A stretch of DNA of 64,000 nt from Citrobacter koseri ATCC BAA-895. Its GTDB lineage: Bacteria > Pseudomonadota > Gammaproteobacteria > Enterobacterales > Enterobacteriaceae. Each line of letters begins with the position of its first letter. Within the stretch, counting starts at the first letter, position 1. The notes under the pieces were generated by a model. That model was not told the DNA's origin. It was given only the letters and a program-made list of their open reading frames with translations, and ran no database searches. Both the position numbers and the translations under genes were made by a program. The DNA lies in contig NC_009792.1 of the NCBI RefSeq assembly GCF_000018045.1, forward strand, positions 3,472,001 to 3,536,000, in the 5' to 3' direction. This document shows positions 1 to 7,897 of the stretch, piece by piece.

Positions 1-816
1 CTTTTCCCATTCCGGGCGGCCTGCGACAAAGTTATCCTCGATAACCCACTGGCGGAATGGCTCGCAGGCCACGCCTGCCGGGTCGCGCACGCCGGTAAGC
101 TGTTCAATCTTATCCAGCGTTTCCGCCGTCATCGCCGGGACGATACGATCCACCATCGTGGAGGGGAACGTCACGTTCTGCGCAATCCAGGCAGCCAGCC
201 CGGCATCAACGGCTTGCGCATAGGCGCATATTACGTTGCGCATAACATGACCGTTTTCCGGCATATTGTCGCAGGACATCACGGTAAACGCCGGGAGACC
301 CGCCGCTCTGCGGCGCGCCAGCGCGGCGACAATAACGCCCGGCGCTGATTTTGGCTGCTGAGGGTTTTGCAGATCGGCAACGATAGCCGGGTGATCGAGC
401 ATCAACTGGCCGGTAGCCGGAGAGTGGCAGTAGCCTTTTTCCGTGATCGTCAACGATACAATGGCAACCTGCGGCTCGCACATGGCAGCCAGCACCGTTT
501 CCAGGCCATCCACCTGCGCATGCAGCGCGTTCTTCACTACGCCAACCACGCGGGCGGTCCAGGCATCGGCCGACATTTCCGCCACCGTATAGAGGCGATC
601 CTGATTTTTCAGATCGGCGATCTGCTGCTCGCCGCCAATCAGGTTAACTTCGGTGTAGCCCCAGTCGCTGCCGTGTTCCGCAGCCAGAATATCCGCATAA
701 ACGGCCTGATGCGCACGATGAAACGCGCCGAATCCCAGGTGAACAATTCGCGGAACCAGCGCGTTGCGATCCCAGTTCGGAACGGTGGCTTTCGCGTGTA
801 ATAGCTTATTTTGCAT
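1..816 (-). CDS. ydfI: Fructuronate/mannonate-type oxidoreductase (YdfI/UxuB family), 3' end cut off
   Basis: The reading frame is open from the ATG at 816 to the window edge (272 codons); about 210 residues should be missing from the C-terminus. The N-terminus has the mannitol-dehydrogenase-family hallmarks IVHLGFGAFHRAHQ, SLTITEKGYC and FTVMSCDNMPENGH, plus CEPFRQWVIEDNF. From memory it is closer to E. coli YdfI than to UxuB, which argues for D-mannonate oxidoreductase (fructuronate reductase) activity: NAD(H)-dependent conversion of D-fructuronate to D-mannonate in the cytoplasm. It is the third gene after uxaC and a symporter on the same strand, and uxuA is divergent, so a role in hexuronate breakdown is the natural reading. 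A strong hairpin lies just upstream. Confidence 0.85.
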   Translation of the reverse strand, partial: MQNKLLHAKATVPNWDRNALVPRIVHLGFGAFHRAHQAVYADILAAEHGSDWGYTEVNLIGGEQQIADLKNQDRLYTVAEMSADAWTARVVGVVKNALHAQVDGLETVLAAMCEPQVAIVSLTITEKGYCHSPATGQLMLDHPAIVADLQNPQQPKSAPGVIVAALARRRAAGLPAFTVMSCDNMPENGHVMRNVICAYAQAVDAGLAAWIAQNVTFPSTMVDRIVPAMTAETLDKIEQLTGVRDPAGVACEPFRQWVIEDNFVAGRPEWEK

Positions 817-832
817 CTTTCTACTCACTGTA

Positions 833-881
833 TAAAAAGAGGGATTGGCGGCAGCAGGCCTATTGCGCCCTTGCTGCCGCC
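833..881 (-). terminator. Hairpin plus T-run between the symporter gene and ydfI
   Basis: A perfect 10-bp inverted repeat (GGCGGCAGCA / TGCTGCCGCC) with a 15-nt loop is followed on the minus strand by CTCTTTTTA. It could be a partial terminator or attenuator reducing ydfI expression relative to the upstream genes, or it could stabilise the 3' end of the upstream message. The sequence alone does not decide between these. Confidence 0.5.
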
Positions 882-889
882 AGGCTGTA

Positions 890-2434
890 TCAGCTCAGTA
901 TGGAGGTGGGTTCAGCGGGCTTTACCCGTTCAGGCGCGCTTTGACACCAGAGCGAGTCATAGCTGTAACCCGTCAGGTCTTCCACAATATGGCGGGCTTC
1001 CGGCGTCACATCCTGTTTAAGACCGTCCGCTTTGAGGCGTTCAATTTCGTCCACGAAAATTTTGTGCGTGCGCTTATTCAGATGGAAGGTCAGCGCTTGC
1101 CACAGTGCAATGATCAGAAGCCCGGCCGTACCAACGAACAGCAGCATGGCAATGGTCGTGATCGCTTCCTGCGGCTGCGTCTGGCTGCCTTTCACGAAGC
1201 CGCCGCTTTGCAGAAGCAGGCCCACGGCAAAGGTCGCAATAGCTACCGTTGTCTTACGGGAGAACGTCATGACGGCGGCAAACAGCCCTTCACGGCGCTG
1301 GCGGGTGATCATTTCGTCAATGTCCGGGATGAACGGGAACACGTTCCACGGCGTGAACTCCAGAATGCAGCGCCCAACCTGGTAAACCCCGGCGAGAATC
1401 ACCAACAATACGATTTTGTTGTCGGTCGGGAACTGGTAAACCAGGAAGAACCCGCCCAGGCACAGCATCATCAGGCTGTAGGAGAAGACATAGAGGCGAG
1501 AAGGGCCATATTTAATAATCGCCACGCCCGCCGCCAGCGTGACCGGCAAGCCGACGATACTCATCGACAGCAATGTTCCCGCCAGCGAGGATGAAACATT
1601 CAGGCAGTAGACGCAGAAAAAGACGAATACGGTGTTGTAGACATCCTTGGCGGTAAAGGAGAAGAGATAGATCGCCAGATGTTTACGGAACGCGCGCACT
1701 TTTAACGTTGAGGCATACTCTTTGAACAGGTTGCCAAACGCCGACAGTTTTTCGCCAGCAGTCATCGGCTGACGCTCTTTTTCCATTTCCGCCAGCATTT
1801 CCGGCGTCAGTTCACGTTCCCAGGTCACTTTCCAGGAGATAAACACACAGACCGTAAACAGCACGGCAAATACAACGCCGTTGATCAGATATGCATCCGC
1901 GTTGTTTTCACCCAGCCAGCCGATCAGCAGGCCCGGAATAAAGGTGGCAAGGAACGTCCCGGATGCCGACAGGAACATGCGGCACGTTGACAGTTTGGTA
2001 CGGTCATTGAAGTCTTTGGTCATCTCAGACGGCAGCGTTTCCCACGGGATCAGCACCATAGCGGCGATAATCTCAAAGGCCAGGTACACAGCGAGATAGA
2101 ACCAGAAGTTCATGCCGTTCATCCATAACAGGATGTAAACCAGCATGAGTGGCGCGCCAATGAGCAGGAAGAAACGGCGGCGGCCAAATTTCTTGCCCAA
2201 ATAATGCTTATAGAAATGGTCCGTGAAGCTGCCCATAAACAGGCTCACGATCGCATCGACAATACGCGCGATCGCCACAATAGACGCCGCTTCAATCGGC
2301 GACAGACCAACAAAGGTGGTATAGAAGAAAAGCAGCCAGGCACCGATAACGGTAAATGCGCCGCCCCCCATGATATCCGTCAGGCCGTAGCCGATACTGA
2401 CGGGAATGGTGACTTTTCTGTTCTTACGGGTCAT
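890..2434 (-). CDS. GPH-family (glycoside-pentoside-hexuronide) cation symporter
   Basis: 514 aa with about 12 hydrophobic segments and the GPH signature near the N-terminus (YGLTDIMGGGAFTVIG, then ARIVDAIVSLFMG). Inner-membrane sugar:cation symporters of this family include MelB, UidB, YicJ and the oligogalacturonide carrier TogT. The long C-terminal tail and the neighbours suggest a hexuronide or oligouronide substrate. GGA precedes the ATG at normal spacing. It follows uxaC by 20 nt and precedes ydfI, so the three genes are probably one transcript. Family assignment is firm; the substrate is inferred from context only. Confidence 0.85.
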   Translation of the reverse strand: MTRKNRKVTIPVSIGYGLTDIMGGGAFTVIGAWLLFFYTTFVGLSPIEAASIVAIARIVDAIVSLFMGSFTDHFYKHYLGKKFGRRRFFLLIGAPLMLVYILLWMNGMNFWFYLAVYLAFEIIAAMVLIPWETLPSEMTKDFNDRTKLSTCRMFLSASGTFLATFIPGLLIGWLGENNADAYLINGVVFAVLFTVCVFISWKVTWERELTPEMLAEMEKERQPMTAGEKLSAFGNLFKEYASTLKVRAFRKHLAIYLFSFTAKDVYNTVFVFFCVYCLNVSSSLAGTLLSMSIVGLPVTLAAGVAIIKYGPSRLYVFSYSLMMLCLGGFFLVYQFPTDNKIVLLVILAGVYQVGRCILEFTPWNVFPFIPDIDEMITRQRREGLFAAVMTFSRKTTVAIATFAVGLLLQSGGFVKGSQTQPQEAITTIAMLLFVGTAGLLIIALWQALTFHLNKRTHKIFVDEIERLKADGLKQDVTPEARHIVEDLTGYSYDSLWCQSAPERVKPAEPTSILS

Positions 2435-2454
2435 CGTTTATTCCTGCATCAGTC

Positions 2455-3864
2455 TTATCGAAAACGGAAATAGCGGCGGGCGTTATCCACGCAGATGCCA
2501 CGAATCATGTTATTGAGGATCGCATCGTCCTCCGGCACTTCCCCTCTTTCGACCCACCCGCCAATCAAATCACAGAGGATTCGGCGGAAATAATCGTGTC
2601 GGGTATAGGAGACAAAGCTACGGGAATCCGTCAGCATACCAATAAAGTTAGAGAGTAATCCCTGATCGGCAAGCGCATTGAGCTGATTCACCATGCCGCG
2701 TCGCGTATCGTTAAACCACCAGCCGGAGCCAAATTGCAGCGGGGATTTCACGCCATCTTCACCGCTCTGGAAATTAGCGATGGTGGAGGCAACCACATCG
2801 TTATAGCTGGCGTTGAGGTTGTAGAGGATCGTTTTCGGCAGACCGTTGTTTTCCGCCATTGCGTTCAGCAGACCATTCAGGCTTTCCGCAAGGTGCGTCT
2901 GATCGCCAATGGAATCAAAGCCACAGTTAATGCCGATTTTTTCGAACATTGGCGTGTTGTTGTTGCGAATCGCGCCAAAGTGAATCTGCATTGCCCAGTC
3001 GCGCTGTTTGTACATTTTGGCTAAGGCGACAAAAATAAGGCTATCCCAGGCCTGAAGTTCATCTTCACTCAGCACATCACCTGCCAGTCGGCGCTGGAAC
3101 AGCGCGGCCTGCCCGGCAGCATCAAGCGGGCGAAAACGAACGGCCAGCGGCCCATGATCCGACACCCGGCAACCCGTGCTGTGGAAAAAATCGACGCGCG
3201 CTTCAAGCGCCGCGAGAAACTCATTCAGAGTGGTAATGGTTTTTCCGGTTTTCTGCGACAGGCGGGAAACAAACGTCAGGAAACGATCGGGATGCGTTTC
3301 AAACAGTTCATCGGGACGGAAGGTCGGCAGCACGAGCGTTGAAAAATCACGCTTTTCCGCCAGTCGCTGATGATATTCCAGATCGTCAAGCGGCCCATCG
3401 GTTGTGCAAAGCGCTTCAACATTTGAACGGGTAATTAACGCCTGCGGTAAAAAATCATCGCGACGTAATTGTTCATTACACTGCGCCATAATCGTGCGCC
3501 AGTTCTTACTGTTTAGCGTTTCCTCAATCGCGAAATAATATTTCAGTTCAAGATGAGTCCAGTGATACAGCGGATTACCAAAACTGGCCTCAACGGTTTG
3601 CGCCCACGCTTCAAATTTTTCCTCTGAAGAGGCATCGCCGGTAATTTTCCGCTCGGGTATGCCATTGGCGCGCATCGCCCGCCATTTATAATGGTCCCCT
3701 TCCAGCCAAAGCTGGGTAATATCGGCAAAAGGTTTGTTTTCCCAAATCGCTTTCGCTTCAAGATGGCAGTGATAGTCAATAATAGGTAACGTCTTAGCCA
3801 GCTCAGAATACAACCGCTGACCCGGTTCGTTACTTATCATAAAACTTTTATTTATCATGGACAT
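2455..3864 (-). CDS. uxaC: Glucuronate (uronate) isomerase
   Basis: 469 aa, matching the usual length (470 in E. coli). It has the amidohydrolase-fold motif DYHCHLEA near the N-terminus, NPLYHWTHLEL, and a C-terminal half with MQIHFGAIRNNN, GFDSIGDQTHLAESL and FGSGWWFNDTRRGM. It isomerises D-glucuronate to D-fructuronate and D-galacturonate to D-tagaturonate. The start at 3864 was chosen because GGAG lies 6 nt upstream; a TTG further upstream is weaker. It is divergent from uxuA and is first in a minus-strand transcript with a symporter and a fructuronate-reductase-type gene. It is noticeably diverged from E. coli UxaC as I remember it, so it may be a second, accessory copy. Confidence 0.92.
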   Translation of the reverse strand: MSMINKSFMISNEPGQRLYSELAKTLPIIDYHCHLEAKAIWENKPFADITQLWLEGDHYKWRAMRANGIPERKITGDASSEEKFEAWAQTVEASFGNPLYHWTHLELKYYFAIEETLNSKNWRTIMAQCNEQLRRDDFLPQALITRSNVEALCTTDGPLDDLEYHQRLAEKRDFSTLVLPTFRPDELFETHPDRFLTFVSRLSQKTGKTITTLNEFLAALEARVDFFHSTGCRVSDHGPLAVRFRPLDAAGQAALFQRRLAGDVLSEDELQAWDSLIFVALAKMYKQRDWAMQIHFGAIRNNNTPMFEKIGINCGFDSIGDQTHLAESLNGLLNAMAENNGLPKTILYNLNASYNDVVASTIANFQSGEDGVKSPLQFGSGWWFNDTRRGMVNQLNALADQGLLSNFIGMLTDSRSFVSYTRHDYFRRILCDLIGGWVERGEVPEDDAILNNMIRGICVDNARRYFRFR

Positions 3865-3982
3865 AATTACTCCGCACAAGGGGATGGCTTTTGCTAAAAC
3901 GTCCCCAGGTTGAGGCTAAAATCGGTGTATGACAGGTACTTAATAGCCCCGACATTACCCCTCCCGCCCATTTAAAGTCTAC

Positions 3983-3994
3983 TACCATACAAGT
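3983..3994 (-). promoter_or_regulatory. Candidate operator half, uxaC side
   Basis: TACCATACAAGT reads ACTTGTATGGTA on the minus strand. The same word with one mismatch (ACTAGTATGGTA) occurs in opposite orientation on the uxuA side, so each divergent promoter has one copy reading toward its gene. This pattern suits a GntR-family hexuronate regulator (UxuR/ExuR type), but the identity of the binding protein is inference. Confidence 0.4.
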
Positions 3995-4280
3995 GTAATT
4001 AAGAAATTTGTGACTTAAATCATGTTATGCAACTTTCAATAAAAAAATCACTTTCAGTCATAATGGCGTGTATTAATCCCTGTGCGATAGCGGCTATTTT
4101 CACGATAAACGACAAATAAGAACAAACTGATCATTATATTTTACAAAATTAAAACACTTACCGGAAATAAGCTTTCCAGTAAAAGCTTCCCCTTAACGGA
4201 AATGTATATTCCTGGCGGCATTTAATCTTTTTTCTACGGTAAGGTTGATCAAATTGTCATTACTGAATATGCTAGTCAAT

Positions 4281-4292
4281 ACTAGTATGGTA
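4281..4292 (+). promoter_or_regulatory. Candidate operator half, uxuA side
   Basis: ACTAGTATGGTA about 50 nt before the uxuA start. It matches the copy near uxaC at 11 of 12 positions and is oriented toward uxuA. It sits where an operator overlapping or just upstream of a promoter would be expected. Confidence 0.4.
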
Positions 4293-4342
4293 TGAAATCA
4301 AATATACGAAATACGCAATAAGATAAGAAAGGCGGACAAAGA

Positions 4343-5407
4343 ATGCAGATGACAATGCGCTGGTTTGGGCCACAGGAAGACAAAATCCCGTTGGAATACA
4401 TTCGCCAGGTGCCGGGTGTAGAAGGCGTCGTCGGGGCGCTCTATGATGTCGCCCCTGGAGAAGTGTGGCCGGTTGAAAAAATTAAGGCGCTGGTTGAGCA
4501 GGCGCACGCTGCGGGCCTGAAGATGGAAGTCATCGAAAGCGTCAATATCCACGATGACATCAAAATCGGCACCCCGGAACGCGATCGCTATATTGAGAAT
4601 TACAAGCAGACGATCCGCAACCTGGCGGGCTTTGGCATAAAGGTCATCTGTTATAACTTCATGCCGGTCTTCGACTGGATGAAAACGGACATGAACTACG
4701 TCCTGCCGGACGGTTCTCTGACGATGGCCTTTGAAAAACATGGCATTGATAAGACGCTGGAAGAGGTCGTAAAAGAGGTTCTGGATAACTCCAACGGTTT
4801 CGCATTACCGGGATGGGAACCTGAGCGCCTGGCTAAAGTGCAGGAATTATTCGCGCGCTACAGTGGGGTGGATGACGACAAGCTGCGGGAAAACCTGTTT
4901 TATTTCCTCCGGGAGATTATTCCCGTGTGCGAAGAAGTGGGCGTGAAAATGGCCATTCACCCGGACGATCCGCCGTATTCTATTTTCGGCCTTCCGCGCG
5001 TGGTCAAAAACCACGCCGACCTGGCGATGATTTGCGATGCCGTTGACTCTCCGGCGAATGGCATCACCCTCTGTACCGGTTCGATCGCGGAAGATCCAGA
5101 AAATAACGTCTATGAAATCCTGGCTGAATTCACGCGTCGCAAGCGCCTCCATTTTGCGCACGTACGCAACATTAAGCTGATCAAAGATAAAGACTTCTAC
5201 GAGTCGGCCCACCCTTCGCAGTACGGTTCGCTGGACATGTACCGCGTAATGCAGGCGCTCCACGATAACGGCTTTGATGGCTACATCCGCCCGGATCACG
5301 GTCGCTTTATCTGGGGAGAAACGGGACGCCCAGGCTATGGTCTATACGACCGCGCACTCGGCGTCACTTACCTGTCAGGTCTCTGGGAAGCGCTGGAGAA
5401 AAAATAA
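4343..5407 (+). CDS. uxuA: Mannonate dehydratase, short form
   Basis: 354 aa. It dehydrates D-mannonate to 2-keto-3-deoxy-D-gluconate (KDG). Family motifs seen: ESVNIHDDIK, CYNFMPVFDW (residues about 105-115), MAIHPDDPP with metal-ligand His, CTGS, and C-terminal IRPDHGR. E. coli UxuA is 394 aa; this protein lacks roughly 40 residues in the middle and looks more like the short form of about 355-360 aa known from Firmicutes and others. AAGGCGG precedes the ATG. It is divergent from uxaC and followed by a rho-independent terminator, so it is probably monocistronic. A separate UxuA of the E. coli type could exist elsewhere in the genome; that is not visible here. Confidence 0.93.
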   Translation: MQMTMRWFGPQEDKIPLEYIRQVPGVEGVVGALYDVAPGEVWPVEKIKALVEQAHAAGLKMEVIESVNIHDDIKIGTPERDRYIENYKQTIRNLAGFGIKVICYNFMPVFDWMKTDMNYVLPDGSLTMAFEKHGIDKTLEEVVKEVLDNSNGFALPGWEPERLAKVQELFARYSGVDDDKLRENLFYFLREIIPVCEEVGVKMAIHPDDPPYSIFGLPRVVKNHADLAMICDAVDSPANGITLCTGSIAEDPENNVYEILAEFTRRKRLHFAHVRNIKLIKDKDFYESAHPSQYGSLDMYRVMQALHDNGFDGYIRPDHGRFIWGETGRPGYGLYDRALGVTYLSGLWEALEKK

Positions 5408-5439
5408 AGTCCGTTGTGAATCACGATGTAACGAGATAA

Positions 5440-5465
5440 AAAACCCGCCATTTTGCGGGTTTTTA
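5440..5465 (+). terminator. Rho-independent terminator after uxuA
   Basis: AAACCCGC-CATTTT-GCGGGTTTTT: a GC-rich stem followed by a T-run, 32 nt after the uxuA stop codon. Confidence 0.85.
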
Positions 5466-5553
5466 CTTGCCGTACCCCTCAATATCACCGCTTTTCTCAC
5501 CAAAGTTGATCCAGACGCTATTTTACGAAAAAACGCTTGATGCAAAAATTGAT

Positions 5554-5600
5554 CTTGATGATAATCATTCTTGTTATCATGTTTATTATCATTTTCATAA
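5554..5600 (+). promoter_or_regulatory. Fur-box-like sequences of the heme uptake operon
   Basis: Two overlapping matches to the 19-bp Fur consensus, centred on GATGATAATCATTCTTG (about 14/19) and TATTATCATTTTC (about 13/19), lie just upstream of the hemP coding start. This indicates iron repression of hemP-hmuRSTUV. The match count was made by eye. Confidence 0.7.
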
Positions 5601-5626
5601 CGGATGCGCCCGCTATGCATAACACT

Positions 5627-5794
5627 ATGGCTGCAATAATAAAAAACAACGCTCCGCTTTCTCCTTCAGGCACCAAACGCCAGATAGACAGCAAAGTATT
5701 GCTCGGCGAAGAAGGCTGGGTACTGATTGAGCATAAGGGTGAACATTATCTGCTCCGCCAGACGCAATCCGGGAAACTGATCCTGACTAAATAA
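5627..5794 (+). CDS. hemP: Hemin uptake protein HemP
   Basis: Small cytoplasmic protein, 55 aa from this start (59 aa from the ATG at 5615). The C-terminal core IDSKVLLGEEGWVLIEHKGE followed by HYLLRQTQSGKLILTK is the HemP domain. The open frame runs up to 5537, but its first 26 codons overlap the Fur-box region, so the true start is almost certainly one of the two downstream ATGs. Neither has an obvious Shine-Dalgarno sequence. HemP is found upstream of heme receptor genes and appears to activate or promote their expression. Here it precedes hmuR by 75 nt and probably shares its Fur-controlled message. Confidence 0.85.
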   Translation: MAAIIKNNAPLSPSGTKRQIDSKVLLGEEGWVLIEHKGEHYLLRQTQSGKLILTK

Positions 5795-5869
5795 ATAACC
5801 AATTTCGCCAGCCACCCAGGTCTCCCCCCAGGCAGCCAGCACTTTTCAATTTCCTTATGGAGAGTTGTT

Positions 5870-7852
5870 ATGTTACGCCTGCAATCTGCCTCTTTGCGCC
5901 CATCTCTGCTGGCGCTGGCAATCGTTAGCACCCTGCCAGGAGCGGCTTACGCGACCACAGACGATATCACCGTCACTGCGACCGGTAATGCGCGCAGCAC
6001 CTTTGAAGCCCCCATGATGGTGAGCGTTATCGATACGTCCGATCCCGAAAACCAGACCGCCAGCTCGGCAGCCGATCTGCTGCGTCCTGTTCCAGGGATC
6101 ACCCTGAGCGGAAGCGGGCGAACCAACGGCCAGGATATCAGTATGCGTGGCTATGATCGTCGCGGCGTACTGATTCTGGTGGACGGCGTTCGTCAGGGAA
6201 CCGATACCGGGCACCTCAACAGCACCTTCCTCGATCCGGCGTTGATCAAACGTATTGAGATCGTTCGCGGCCCTTCCGCACTGCTGTACGGCAGCGGCGC
6301 GCTGGGCGGCGTGATCTCTTATGAAACCGCCGATGCGAAAGATCTGCTTCAGGAAGGCCAGAACAGCGGTTTCCGCGTCTTTGGCACTGGCGGCACCGGC
6401 GATCACAGTCTGGGAATGGGCGCCAGCGCCTTTGGCCGAACCGATAACCTTGATGGACTGGTGGCATGGTCCAGCCGCGATCGTGGCGACCTGCGTCAGG
6501 GCGACGGCTCCACGGCGCCAAATGATGAATCGATCAATAACATGCTGGCAAAAGGCACCTGGTATATTAACGATGCGCAGGCGCTGAGTGGGTCATTACG
6601 TTACTACAACAACGACGCGCAAGAGCCGAAGAACCCGCAAACAATTGATGCCTCCACCAGCAACCCTCTTGTGGATCGCTCGACCATCCAGCGCGACATG
6701 CAGCTCTCTTACAGGATCGCGCCGCAGGGCAACGACTGGCTGAATGCCGATGCTAAAGTGTACTGGTCTGAAGCGCGCATCAACGCCCAGAACGTCGATA
6801 ACACGGGCGAATTTCGCAAACAAACCACCAAAGGCGGAAAAGTTGAAAACCGCACGCGTCTCTTCAGCGACGCTTTCGCCTCTCACCTGCTGACGTATGG
6901 CGGAGAGTATTACCGTCAGGAGCAAAAACCCGGCGGCGTAACAACCGGCTTCCCGGAAGCAAAAATCGACTTCAGCTCCGGCTGGTTGCAGGATGAAATC
7001 ACCCTTCGCGACCTGCCCGTCACCCTACTGGGCGGCACGCGTTACGACAACTACCGCGGCAGCAGCGACGGCTATGACGATGTTGATGCCGATAAATGGT
7101 CATCCCGCGCCGGGTTAACCGTCAGCCCGACGGACTGGCTGATGCTGTTTGGCTCTTACGCCCAGGCATTCCGCGCGCCGACAATGGGTGAAATGTATAA
7201 CGATGCAAAACACTTCTCCATTGGCAGCTTCTACACTAACTACTGGGTGCCAAACCCTAACCTGCGCCCGGAAACCAACGAAACGCAGGAGTACGGTTTT
7301 GGTCTGCGTTTCGACAATCTGATGCTGTCCAACGATGCGCTGGAGTTCAAAGCCAGCTACTTTGATACCAAAGCAAAAGATTACATCTCCACGACCGTCG
7401 ATTTCGCCGCCGCGACCACCATGTCTTACAACGTCCCGAACGCCAAAATCTGGGGCTGGGATGTGATGACGAAATATACCGCTGATCTGTTCAGCCTCGA
7501 CGTGGCCTACAACCGCACCCGTGGGAAAGACAAGGATACCGGAGAATATATCTCCAGCATTAACCCGGATACCGTCACCAGCAAGCTGAATATTCCCGTC
7601 GCGCAGAGCGGCTTCTCCGTTGGCTGGGTAGGAACGTTTGCCGATCGCTCAACGCATATCAGCAGCGAATACAGCAAACAGCCGGGTTATGCCGTCAACG
7701 ACTTTTACGTTAGCTACCAGGGACAGCAGGCGCTGAAAGGCATGACCACCACGCTGGTGTTGGGTAACGCCTTCGATAAAGAGTACTGGTCGCCGCAGGG
7801 CATCCCGCAGGACGGGCGCAACGGCAAGATTTTCGTGAGCTATCAATGGTAA
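5870..7852 (+). CDS. hmuR: TonB-dependent outer-membrane heme receptor
   Basis: 660 aa. Signal peptide with cleavage near AYA-TTDD (about residue 28), then a TonB-box-like DDITVTATG, a plug domain (RPVPGITLSGSG, VDGVRQGTD, IEIVRGPSALLYGSGALGGVI) and a beta-barrel ending in an aromatic residue (FVSYQW). The heme-receptor signature is present: FRAP (434-437), a histidine at 448, and NPNL (462-465). It imports heme across the outer membrane using TonB energy. GGAGAG precedes the ATG. It leads the hmuRSTUV genes; a GC-rich hairpin separates it from hmuS and may set relative expression. Confidence 0.96.
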   Translation: MLRLQSASLRPSLLALAIVSTLPGAAYATTDDITVTATGNARSTFEAPMMVSVIDTSDPENQTASSAADLLRPVPGITLSGSGRTNGQDISMRGYDRRGVLILVDGVRQGTDTGHLNSTFLDPALIKRIEIVRGPSALLYGSGALGGVISYETADAKDLLQEGQNSGFRVFGTGGTGDHSLGMGASAFGRTDNLDGLVAWSSRDRGDLRQGDGSTAPNDESINNMLAKGTWYINDAQALSGSLRYYNNDAQEPKNPQTIDASTSNPLVDRSTIQRDMQLSYRIAPQGNDWLNADAKVYWSEARINAQNVDNTGEFRKQTTKGGKVENRTRLFSDAFASHLLTYGGEYYRQEQKPGGVTTGFPEAKIDFSSGWLQDEITLRDLPVTLLGGTRYDNYRGSSDGYDDVDADKWSSRAGLTVSPTDWLMLFGSYAQAFRAPTMGEMYNDAKHFSIGSFYTNYWVPNPNLRPETNETQEYGFGLRFDNLMLSNDALEFKASYFDTKAKDYISTTVDFAAATTMSYNVPNAKIWGWDVMTKYTADLFSLDVAYNRTRGKDKDTGEYISSINPDTVTSKLNIPVAQSGFSVGWVGTFADRSTHISSEYSKQPGYAVNDFYVSYQGQQALKGMTTTLVLGNAFDKEYWSPQGIPQDGRNGKIFVSYQW

Positions 7853-7858
7853 TCACCC

Positions 7859-7876
7859 GCCCCGGTTCGCCGGGGC
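7859..7876 (+). other. GC-rich hairpin between hmuR and hmuS
   Basis: GCCCCGG-TTCG-CCGGGGC is a perfect 7-bp stem on a stable UUCG-type tetraloop, without a following T-run. It is a likely mRNA-stability or attenuation element that lets hmuR be expressed more than hmuSTUV. Confidence 0.6.
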
Positions 7877-7897
7877 AAACACTGGAAGGAAGAGACA

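Larger units (their letters stand above)
3865..4342. other. Divergent intergenic region of the hexuronate cluster
   Basis: 478 nt of AT-rich DNA between the uxaC and uxuA starts. I see no gene in it. It must hold both divergent promoters, and a 12-bp motif occurs in inverted orientation near each end (listed separately). It also contains ATTTGTGACTTAAATCATG, which weakly resembles a CRP half-site. No regulator gene for this cluster lies in the window. Confidence 0.6.
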
